In this document: positions 48,561 through 56,081 of the stretch, piece after piece
How the letters are laid out: each line of letters opens with the position of its first letter
Position numbering within the stretch: the stretch's first letter is position 1
NCBI GenBank assembly: GCA_945898055.1
Contig: CAMDGV010000026.1
Location: 1-56,081, forward strand
Reading direction: 5' to 3'
Length of the DNA stretch: 56,081 nt
Source: Akkermansia muciniphila
GTDB lineage: Bacteria; Verrucomicrobiota; Verrucomicrobiia; Limisphaerales; UBA9464
The notes under the pieces: generated by a model
Told to the model about the DNA's origin: nothing
Database searches by the model: none
The model's input: only the letters and a program-made list of their open reading frames with translations
Position numbers and translations under genes: made by a program

Positions 48561-49319
48561 TCAAGATAGCAGTAAGCCGACTGGGCAATGGTCGGATCCA
48601 AGCACCTCGGGGCGAATGTAGGCTTCTTGAATCCGGGGCTTGAGACAGGCCGAGACCCCAAAGTAGTCAATGCGCCAACCGACATTCCGAGACCGAGCAC
48701 CCGCCATGGGACTCCACCACGTATAGTGACCTAATTCACTTGGGTGAAGCTGTCGGAAAGTATCAATGAATCCCGCCTCAAGGAGGGCTGAAAACCCAGC
48801 GCGTTCCTCGGGAGTAAATCCGTGGTTTTTCACATTAGCCTTCGGATTCGAGAGGTCGATTTCGGTGTGGGCGACATTAAGGTCGCCGCAGAAGATGACC
48901 GGTTTGGTCGTCTCCAAAGCTTGGAGATATTTTTGGAAAGCCGGATCCCATTCTTGATGACGGTAGGGAAGACGAATCAGTTCTCGTTTGGAATTTGGGG
49001 TATAGCAATTCACCAAGAAGAAGTCCGGAAATTCGGTGGTGAGGACGCGCCCTTCTCGGTCCTCTAAGAGCGAACCCAAGCCACGGCTCACCGAGAGGGT
49101 AGGAATACGGGTGAGAGTCAGAGTGCCACTGTAGCCCTTTTTCTCAGCAGAATTCCAATGGGCTTGATACCCTTCCGGCCAGGTGACCTCGACCTGTTCC
49201 TGCATCGCCTTCACCTCTTGCAGACAGAGAACATCTGGTTGTTCTGACCGGATGAAGTCGAGCAGCCCTTTTGATAAGGCGGACCTGACCCCATTAACGT
49301 TCCAAGAGATTAGTTTCAA
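48561..49319 (-). CDS. xthA: Exodeoxyribonuclease III
   Basis: This AP endonuclease/3'-exonuclease of the exonuclease-endonuclease-phosphatase fold acts in base-excision repair, like nth nearby. The 252-residue protein begins [14 protein letters not shown] (N7). It has VLCLQEVKA with metal-binding E35, [13 protein letters not shown] with the DxN pair, WRIDYFGVS, and the catalytic pair in LGSDHCPVG. It lies 59 bases downstream of the M48 protease gene. The length matches E. coli-type XthA proteins (about 250-268 residues). Confidence 0.94.
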   Translation of the reverse strand: MKLISWNVNGVRSALSKGLLDFIRSEQPDVLCLQEVKAMQEQVEVTWPEGYQAHWNSAEKKGYSGTLTLTRIPTLSVSRGLGSLLEDREGRVLTTEFPDFFLVNCYTPNSKRELIRLPYRHQEWDPAFQKYLQALETTKPVIFCGDLNVAHTEIDLSNPKANVKNHGFTPEERAGFSALLEAGFIDTFRQLHPSELGHYTWWSPMAGARSRNVGWRIDYFGVSACLKPRIQEAYIRPEVLGSDHCPVGLLLS

Positions 49320-49378
49320 TGAGAGGAAGTTGGGCAGCGATCCGTCTTAAATCAATCCCAGAGCAGGCCTGTTCAGAG

Positions 49379-51292
49379 TTAATCCGCCGTGGAGTCACCC
49401 ACTGCCCTAAAGAGTTGGGTTGGCAAAGGACAGTCCAGAGAGTCAGCAATGGCCCGGAGAAGTTCCGCTTCGGTGTCTTGGATGAAATTATCAGAAGCCA
49501 CAGTGTGAGCGCAGGCATCGAGGATCCGTTGCTTGATCGGGAGGGAGGCGAGAACGAATTGATCCAAGACTGTGTCGACTTGGTCTAAATTACACTGGGC
49601 CAAGGGAAGCAATTGGAGGCCCGTTGCACTTTCACTTAATCGGGCCATACCGGCATCGAAAGCTGCGGACTGGCTCAAGGGATCATGGGTGCCGAGGTGG
49701 GCGAGGCAGGATATTAGAATTGCACCATTACTTAGGAGTAGATTTGGAGGGATGCGTCTTAAGGTGGGCCGTTCGGTGCGGCGGAAATGGATGTCGAGAT
49801 GACGGCGGAGATTTTTCTGTAAGGCGTATTCGAAAAGATCTACCGAGTTATCTGCCTCAATCAAGGCGTCGACATCGTGTCGAAATTGGGTGTATTGGGC
49901 CGAGGAGAGGTGGCGTAGCGAAGCCGTGGCAAGATGGACTAGTGGTAGTCGATCGGGCCTAGGCAGAGAGGTCAGATGGGGAATCAATAAGGTTAATTCG
50001 CGCTGGCAGTCGGGTTGGGCCGTTCGCTGAAGTCGCTCCATTTGACCCGCCTGAATTTGAGGATCGGGATGCAGTAGCAAACCGTAAACCAGGGCCGAGG
50101 CACTCAGCGGGTCTAGGGTTGCCGCCGTCAAGGGAGCGGGCAATCTCGCTAGCAGCGTAGCGGCTAGTTTGAGTTGGGCTGCACCAAGGTGGCCGACCAT
50201 CGAGGCTATTTCTGAGGGACGAGGGAGGCTGCGGGTGAGTTCGGAAGGACTTGCCTCAGCAAAGGCGGATGTTCCAACTGGGCTTGAGGGGAGCGTGCCA
50301 TCGGAGATCAGTTGTGCGATCTCTGGATTAAAGTGGGGATCGAGTAAGCGGATGCGTTCCTCGATCGGGGGATGGGTGGCAAAGAAGCTGTTGAGGGCAC
50401 AGGCAAAGAACATATGGGCTACAGGAGCAGCCTCTGGATTGGTAACAATTGAACCCGAACTGAAGCCGGCAATCTTCTTTAATGCATTGGCGATGCCCTC
50501 AGGATTGCGGGTAAATTGTACGGCAGAGGCATCGGCGAGATGCTCGCGTTGACGTGAGATGGCAGCTTGGATAGCGCGGGCAAAAAGTTGACCGATCCAA
50601 CCAATGATGACGAGTCCAAGGCCTAAAATGAAAAGAGCCGCTACACTTCCGCCTTTCTCTTTGTTGTTCCGTGAGCTCCCGCTTCGTCCGGCAATTTCGA
50701 ATAGAACACGGCCAATAAGGGTGATCCCAGAAATACCGTAAAGCCAACCTGTGAGGTTGAGATTTCGGCGCATATCACCATTGAGAATATGGCTGAATTC
50801 ATGGGCGACGACGCCCTGTAATTCGTCACGATTTAACTGTTCAAGGCAACCCCGAGAGACAGCGACAGCAAAGTCACCAGTGGTATGGCCAGCGGCGAAG
50901 GCATTGATACCCTTTTCTGAGGCGAGCACAAATAAACTAGGCATAGGCACGCCGGAGGCGATGCTCATTTCCTCGACGATATTTAGTAGACGTCGCTCAG
51001 CGGGTTCGAGGGTTCCGGGTTCGATGGGTTGACCGCCGCACATCTCTGCGACAGCACTACCGCCGCCGGAAAAACGGGCCTTTCCGACCGCAACACCGAT
51101 TAGGATCACCAGCAAGGTGCCGCCGCAAGAAACCGGAAACGTCTCAAAATCAAACCAAGAAGTACCGTGTGTCACTATTTTGGACACTAAGAGATGGACA
51201 GATCCGATGACGGCTGCGACTGCGAAAGCGTAAAGAATTAGCAATCGGCTGGTCTGCTGGCGGGCCGCTTGTTGACGCGCGAAGAAAGTCAT
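49379..51292 (-). CDS. M48 family membrane metalloprotease (HtpX-like)
   Basis: This is a 637-residue membrane protease. Two N-terminal helices (about residues 17-40 and 55-72) precede the zinc site H164-EFS-H168 in VVAHEFSHILNGD, which resembles HtpX. A further hydrophobic pair follows (SVAALFILGLGLVIIGWIG). The conserved REHLADASAVQFTRNPEGIANAL supplies the third ligand glutamate. Beyond about residue 330 lies a long helical C-terminal extension of some 300 residues with no motif I know. Classical HtpX is under 300 residues. The gene starts 21 bases after lemA ends, and LemA-M48 pairing is common. Role: quality control of membrane proteins, by family inference. Confidence 0.88.
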   Translation of the reverse strand: MTFFARQQAARQQTSRLLILYAFAVAAVIGSVHLLVSKIVTHGTSWFDFETFPVSCGGTLLVILIGVAVGKARFSGGGSAVAEMCGGQPIEPGTLEPAERRLLNIVEEMSIASGVPMPSLFVLASEKGINAFAAGHTTGDFAVAVSRGCLEQLNRDELQGVVAHEFSHILNGDMRRNLNLTGWLYGISGITLIGRVLFEIAGRSGSSRNNKEKGGSVAALFILGLGLVIIGWIGQLFARAIQAAISRQREHLADASAVQFTRNPEGIANALKKIAGFSSGSIVTNPEAAPVAHMFFACALNSFFATHPPIEERIRLLDPHFNPEIAQLISDGTLPSSPVGTSAFAEASPSELTRSLPRPSEIASMVGHLGAAQLKLAATLLARLPAPLTAATLDPLSASALVYGLLLHPDPQIQAGQMERLQRTAQPDCQRELTLLIPHLTSLPRPDRLPLVHLATASLRHLSSAQYTQFRHDVDALIEADNSVDLFEYALQKNLRRHLDIHFRRTERPTLRRIPPNLLLSNGAILISCLAHLGTHDPLSQSAAFDAGMARLSESATGLQLLPLAQCNLDQVDTVLDQFVLASLPIKQRILDACAHTVASDNFIQDTEAELLRAIADSLDCPLPTQLFRAVGDSTAD

Positions 51293-51313
51293 GCCCTTCG
51301 GAATTCAAAGTAG

Positions 51314-51913
51314 TTAGAAGGAGACTTTGACACCTTGGCGTTCAGTGGGGTCTTCCACTATCCAAAGTTCAGCGACGGTAAAGTTGAAGGTATTAGCGAT
51401 TAGATTGGAGGGGAAGACCTCCCGCTTAATATTGTATTCTGTGGCCGCATCATTGAAAGCCTGACGGGCGAAAGAGATTCGATTCTCTGTCGAGGTAAGT
51501 TCTTCTTGGAGAGCCATCATATTGGTGTTGGCCTTGAGGTCGGGATACGCCTCCGCCACCGCCAGTAGGCGACCGAGGCCCGCAGAAAGTTGACCTTCAG
51601 CCTGAAGCAATTGTTTCATGGCTGTGGGGTCAGCAGGATTCGTTGCAACACGACTGGCAGCGGTTGCAGCACTGTTGCGCGCGGCAACCACGGCTTCCAG
51701 TGTCCCGCTCTCGTGCTTCATATACCCTTTGCAGGTTTCCACTAGATTTGGAATCAGATCGTATCGACGTTTGAGTTGGATATCGATTTGAGAAAAAGCG
51801 TTTTTGAAACGATTGCGGAGGGTGATTAAGCCGTTGTAAATACCCACCACGAAGAGGCTCAGTAAGAGAACCCCCACCAATACAACAACCAAGATAATGA
51901 GAAGAAAAGTCAT
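51314..51913 (-). CDS. LemA family protein
   Basis: This 199-residue protein is anchored by one N-terminal helix (LLIILVVVLVGVLLLSLFVVG). The LemA domain includes NGLITLRNRFKNAFSQIDIQL, RRYDLIPNLVETCKGYMKHE, YPDLKANTNMMALQEELTS, RISFARQAFNDAATEYN and FPSNLIANTFNF. The family forms helical bundles at the membrane. Its function is unclear, though it is repeatedly paired with M48 or TPM-domain genes, as here. It is the first gene of the pair. Confidence 0.94.
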   Translation of the reverse strand: MTFLLIILVVVLVGVLLLSLFVVGIYNGLITLRNRFKNAFSQIDIQLKRRYDLIPNLVETCKGYMKHESGTLEAVVAARNSAATAASRVATNPADPTAMKQLLQAEGQLSAGLGRLLAVAEAYPDLKANTNMMALQEELTSTENRISFARQAFNDAATEYNIKREVFPSNLIANTFNFTVAELWIVEDPTERQGVKVSF

Positions 51914-52055
51914 AATAAAACTATAATACTAAAAGTGATCGGCTAATGCCCAAACGCAATGGAAAATCTGCTTCGCTGCTAGCCTAATTTCTAGGTTACT
52001 GATCCAAGGTATGGAGCACTCAGATTTATCGGGGGTCAGGTGATCGACATCGCGC

Positions 52056-55000
52056 TCAGGTGATGGCCATCAGCAGGGCCCGAATTTCACTAATACGACC
52101 TCGAGCATCGGCTTGGGTCAAACGTGGAAAATGGCCTCCAACAGTAATTAAATCGTTGTGACGGGTCAGCTTTACTTTGCTTTCGATGACCTCGATCGAA
52201 CTGATTGACCGAGCGGCGGCGAGGAGCCGTAGTTCGTTCACTTGAAATAGCAAATCAACCGACTCCGGCACAGGTCCAAATCGATCGCGTAGTGTTACCC
52301 GGAGGGCATCTAGGCCCCCTTTGGCTGTCGATTGAGCGAGTTTGCGATACACCTCAACGCGTTGGCTCGGTTCTCGAATGTAATCAAGAGGCAGATACGC
52401 CGGGGCTTTAATCTCGGGAATTTGAGTCTCCGTTTCTCGGCTGCGCTTCCCTGCATCACCCCGATGCCAGATCGGGATATTGTCCCGTGGGATATCAATT
52501 TGCAGACGTGCAATTGATTTCGCCTTCTTGCGCACAATCGTCTCCGGACGAGGCAACTCCTCGCCCGGATGAGTGGCAATGAAGTCGAGGGACACTCGAA
52601 CTTCAATTCTTGACTGAACCTTTTCGCCTTTGAGCACGGAAATGCTTTGTGCCAAAAGTTGACAATAGAGATCAAACCCAACGGCCGTAATGTGGCCGCT
52701 CTGTTGTGCTCCGAGTAGATTACCAGCCCCGCGAATTTCTAAATCGCGCATCGCAATTTTGAATCCGCTACCGAGTGCACTGTATTGCTTGATGGCACTC
52801 ATTCGTTTACGGGCTTCAGTGAGTAATTGGGCGTGACGCGGTAGCATCAGATAACAGTAAGCCTGATGCTTGTAACGACCGACCCGCCCTCGCAATTGAT
52901 ATAATTCGCTCAATCCAAAGCGATCTGCACGATCAATAATAATGGTGTTGGCATTGGGGATATCGAGACCACTTTCAATAATTGTGGTACAGACCAGCAC
53001 GTCGGCATCCCCGTTCACAAAGAGGGTCATTACCTTTTCCAGATCATCGTCCTTCATTTGCCCGTGGCCGATAGCAATGCGGGCATCGGGAATCAGGGCT
53101 TGGAGTTTTAGGGCCATTGCCTCGATGGTCGATACTCGATTGTGCAGGAAGTAGACCTGCCCACCACGGTTCAACTCCCGTTGTATGGCATCGCGAATCA
53201 CCCGTTCATCGTAATTTCCGACGATCGTTTCCACCGGCAGACGATCCTGGGGTGGCGTCTCGAGAGTGCTTAAATCGCGTGCACCGGTGAGAGCTAGATA
53301 TAAGGTCCGTGGGATGGGCGTGGCACTGAGGGTGAGGACATCCACCGTTTTGCGCAGGAGTTTGAATTGCTCCTTATGTTTCACTCCGAATTTCTGTTCT
53401 TCATCCACCACCACCAACCCGAGGTCTTTGAATTCGAGGTCCGGTGAAACAATACGGTGGGTGCCAATAATAATATCCACGCCACCCGCGGCGGCGGCCT
53501 CCATAACAGCCCGTTGCTGACGGGCGGTACGAACGCGACTCATCAATTCAATACGGACTGGATATTCCGCCATCCGCTCTCGAAAGCTGTTATAGTGTTG
53601 CTGAGCGAGAACGGTTGTTGGTACCAGAATAGCGACCTGTTTCCCCCCCATTACCGCCTTAAAAGCAGCGCGAATTGCCACCTCTGTTTTGCCGAAACCG
53701 ACATCTCCACAAATCAGTCGATCCATCGGTTTTGCTGCTTCCATATCCGATTTAGCAGCGGCAATCGCTCGGATTTGATCGATCGTTTCTTCGAACTCAA
53801 AACTAGCCTCAAACTCTCTTTGCCACGGGTTATCCGCTTTAAAGGGATGCCCCGGCTGACTTGTGCGTGCCGCCTGCACCGTTAATAACTCAGCAGCCAA
53901 ATCCCGAACAGCTCGCTGGGCGTGTTCGCGGGCTTTGGTCCAGCGAGTTCCACTCAGGGTATTTAGTTGAGGTCGGGCCTTCCCGGCCCCGACATATTTA
54001 CTCACCAAATGAGCTTCCGTTACCGGTACATACAAACGCGGTGGTTCACCGTGCCCATCGGAAGAAGCATATTCTAAAACCAGACACTCTTGGCCACCTG
54101 AAGAGGGCTTAGTTTCCGCCGTTTGGGTCCGAGGTGGCAATGTCTTCAGACCGCGATAGCGGGCGATACCGTATTGAAGGTGAACCACAAAGTCATCTTC
54201 CTCGAAGTCAGTGAAGTCGACTTCGAATGCCGTACGAATCGCCTGCGCATGGGGCGACTTCAACCGGCGAGGGCGTGAGACTTTGTAGCGTCCGTAAATC
54301 TCCGCATCCGAAACGATGACTTGCCCGCCGGCCTCATAAACGAAGCCCCGCGATAGGGTGCCGGTAACAATCTGTAACAAGGTCGACGAGACAAAATCTG
54401 GAGTGTCACCTGAAGGAACCAGTTCGGCCCACAGTTCCGTAAACCTTTGGCGTTCACCGTCGTTGTTGCAGAAAACTTGTACGCTATATCCGCGGCGAAG
54501 CCAGCGGTGCAACTGAGTAAAGAATTCTCGGCGCTGAGTTTCGGCCACTTGTACCGCGGGGAGTGCTGATCCAATCGGACGCCAAGCATCGAGACTCTCG
54601 AAACGTAAAAAGGCATCCCGCGACTCAGCAACTGGGTCCGCATCGTCAAACCGAACCAAGGAGTTCGCCCCCTTTTGCAGGTCCCTTTGGAGTTCCTCCC
54701 AGTCTTGATGAAACCGGTCACCGACCCGCACTTGGACAGCATGACGTTCTGCCTGTGCAGCAAGTGAAACCGGTGAACAGAGCACAATAAGAGCATCCCC
54801 TGGCAAGTGCGCATCAAGTCCAACCACCGGTGGCGGAATGAAGCTCGGATCCAGCGCCTTAACCCGAAGCAGGCTAAGTTCTCCGGCAGGTGGAATGACA
54901 CAGACCGTAACCGGTTCGCGACTGGTCTGAGTGTGTGGATCAAATTCCCGCATGGACTCAAGTTCGTCACCGAAAAACTCGAGTCGCAAAGGCCAAGGGC

Positions 55001-55595
55001 AATTGAGCGGCCACACATCGACAATACCGCCACGCCAAGAGAGTTCGCCTTTATTGGTAACCTGCGCCTCGGGTTCATACCCTTGTTCTTCCAACCATTC
55101 GATCAAATCGAGTGGGTTCAGAGTATCCCCGTGGCGGACGCAACGGGTGCGGAGAGCGAGATCTTCTGGGGTGAAGGTGCGCTGTTGTAACGCGGTCACT
55201 GAGGCGATTACCAGCGGCGCCTCAGCAAGGGTCGCCGCCAAAGTCGCCGCCCGAAGTGCAACCAAAGTTTCTAATCGCTCACTGATAATATCGGCATGCG
55301 GCAGCTTGGACTCGTGCGGCAGAACTTCCCATGCTGGAAAGAAAAGGGGGCGACGACCCTCTCGCCAAAGGGTAAGATCGGCGTGCAATGTTTCCTGAGT
55401 ACGAAGGGTATCCACAACGACCAGAAGGGCACGATGGGGATGCAAACGATGCAGCAAAGCGATCACCAAAGACCACGCCGCTGGGGCGATGCTTTCAAGA
55501 GATACGGGAAGAGAATCTTCCAATCGTGTACGGAGACTTTCTGCTGCGGGCGAACGCAACCAGTGTTCCATCAAGTTTGTTTTCGATTCCGCCAC
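52056..55595 (-). CDS. mfd: Transcription-repair coupling factor
   Basis: Mfd removes stalled RNA polymerase and recruits UvrA to damage on transcribed strands. The 1179-residue protein has an N-terminal UvrB-like region (FFPAWEVLPHESKLPHADI, GELSWRGGIVDVWP). The RNA-polymerase-interaction Tudor-like domain contains DFVVHLQYGIARYRGL. The SF2 translocase shows ICGDVGFGKTEVAIRAA near residue 632, DEEQKFGV near 732, TLSATPIPRTL, and GRVGRYKHQAYCYL. A C-terminal TRCF domain follows with PLDYIREPSQRVEVYRKLA. Length and order are normal. The start at 55595 lies 486 bases from the window edge. Confidence 0.95.
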   Translation of the reverse strand: MAESKTNLMEHWLRSPAAESLRTRLEDSLPVSLESIAPAAWSLVIALLHRLHPHRALLVVVDTLRTQETLHADLTLWREGRRPLFFPAWEVLPHESKLPHADIISERLETLVALRAATLAATLAEAPLVIASVTALQQRTFTPEDLALRTRCVRHGDTLNPLDLIEWLEEQGYEPEAQVTNKGELSWRGGIVDVWPLNCPWPLRLEFFGDELESMREFDPHTQTSREPVTVCVIPPAGELSLLRVKALDPSFIPPPVVGLDAHLPGDALIVLCSPVSLAAQAERHAVQVRVGDRFHQDWEELQRDLQKGANSLVRFDDADPVAESRDAFLRFESLDAWRPIGSALPAVQVAETQRREFFTQLHRWLRRGYSVQVFCNNDGERQRFTELWAELVPSGDTPDFVSSTLLQIVTGTLSRGFVYEAGGQVIVSDAEIYGRYKVSRPRRLKSPHAQAIRTAFEVDFTDFEEDDFVVHLQYGIARYRGLKTLPPRTQTAETKPSSGGQECLVLEYASSDGHGEPPRLYVPVTEAHLVSKYVGAGKARPQLNTLSGTRWTKAREHAQRAVRDLAAELLTVQAARTSQPGHPFKADNPWQREFEASFEFEETIDQIRAIAAAKSDMEAAKPMDRLICGDVGFGKTEVAIRAAFKAVMGGKQVAILVPTTVLAQQHYNSFRERMAEYPVRIELMSRVRTARQQRAVMEAAAAGGVDIIIGTHRIVSPDLEFKDLGLVVVDEEQKFGVKHKEQFKLLRKTVDVLTLSATPIPRTLYLALTGARDLSTLETPPQDRLPVETIVGNYDERVIRDAIQRELNRGGQVYFLHNRVSTIEAMALKLQALIPDARIAIGHGQMKDDDLEKVMTLFVNGDADVLVCTTIIESGLDIPNANTIIIDRADRFGLSELYQLRGRVGRYKHQAYCYLMLPRHAQLLTEARKRMSAIKQYSALGSGFKIAMRDLEIRGAGNLLGAQQSGHITAVGFDLYCQLLAQSISVLKGEKVQSRIEVRVSLDFIATHPGEELPRPETIVRKKAKSIARLQIDIPRDNIPIWHRGDAGKRSRETETQIPEIKAPAYLPLDYIREPSQRVEVYRKLAQSTAKGGLDALRVTLRDRFGPVPESVDLLFQVNELRLLAAARSISSIEVIESKVKLTRHNDLITVGGHFPRLTQADARGRISEIRALLMAIT

Positions 55596-56081
55596 GGCCG
55601 TGGACCCTAGTCTGGCTGGCTCGATTATCGATTCCTGAATTCCTAAATTTCTAAAGGAAGAGAGCTACTTGCCCGATTTCGTAAATTGGGTTGGTGACAA
55701 GGCAAGTTGAGCCCGATTCGTCGATGGGGAGTGATAAGGTAGGAATTTTAGACTCCATTTTTAAAACTTCACGTCATTGATCTCTGCCGTGCCGGTATGA
55801 TCGACCGCCTCCCCGTAATCTAGGCTCTACTGCAAAAACAGAGGGGAATGAGCTATTATCTCAACGATTTTTGTGGTCTTGACTACTAGGGTTAGTAGGC
55901 GCTTTTCAGAACAAAAATCCCATGGTCGAGACCCCTTTTTGGACCTAACAGAAGAGAAATAATCTAACCCAGATTCCTAAACTTGGGGAGGCTAAGGTAC
56001 TCTCCTTCGGTTAACTGCCTTCATTTGATGTTTCTAATTTCGATTCTTGAAAATTATTTCGCCTCGATGGCTCGTTAGATT
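55596..56081. other. Region upstream of mfd without recognised gene
   Basis: No credible coding frame starts here. The stretch is AT-richer than the genes and contains a small inverted repeat around TACTAGGGTTAGTA (near 55882-55895). It probably holds the mfd promoter on the minus strand, and may hold the leader of a gene beyond the window edge. Confidence 0.4.

Overview
The window reads as a chromosomal segment of a Verrucomicrobiota bacterium, probably a non-Akkermansia lineage of the Pedosphaera/Limisphaera type. The evidence is the secretin locus at 30-43 kb, which has the gene order of the Akkermansia Amuc_1101-1098 locus. Several secreted proteins also end in the short FFRV/YFRV-like C-terminal module common in this phylum, and DUF1080 and copper-monooxygenase/cytochrome proteins are present. 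This assignment comes from recognised families and gene order, not from a search.

Layout. 1-1.78 kb is a graveyard of mobile DNA: a possible HsdS scrap, an internally deleted IS200-like transposase between REP-type arms, a decayed DDE-type transposase, and six copies of a short repeat. 1.78-5.84 kb (minus) holds an ABC-2 exporter pair and trpE, flanked by an inverted pair of 58-bp repeats. A Fic C-terminal remnant follows. 6.5-12.8 kb holds a secreted redoxin/cytochrome/copper-monooxygenase protein, dnaG, aroK and pgi. 12.8-20 kb (minus) is a surface-polysaccharide block: a Wzc-like autokinase, a Wza-like export protein, an outer-membrane barrel, an MsbA-like ABC exporter and kdsB. 20.1-26.2 kb has small proteins (DUF4236, an unknown, DUF3293), transposase scraps, a DUF1080 protein, a dispersed-repeat copy, a vanadium-haloperoxidase-like enzyme and a small cysteine-rich secreted protein. 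ileS occupies 26.4-29.2 kb.

The most striking region is 30.07-43.25 kb: a seven-gene unit with a candidate promoter and a strong terminator. It encodes a PilM protein with a fused PilN-like tail, an Amuc_1100-like membrane protein, an Amuc_1099-like membrane protein, a TPR-secretin with long glycine runs, and three large secreted proteins, the last built of beta-helix-like turns. No pilus ATPase, PilC, prepilin peptidase or pilin is present. I propose an envelope-spanning secretin machine transcribed together with its surface substrates.

43.2-55.6 kb is mostly housekeeping: coaE, pyrE, nth, a ClpX-like AAA+ protein lacking both the zinc domain and the ClpP-docking tripeptide, an HNH nuclease, a membrane protein coupled to hisI, xthA, an M48 protease with lemA, and mfd. 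I recognised no tRNA, rRNA, CRISPR array or complete insertion sequence.
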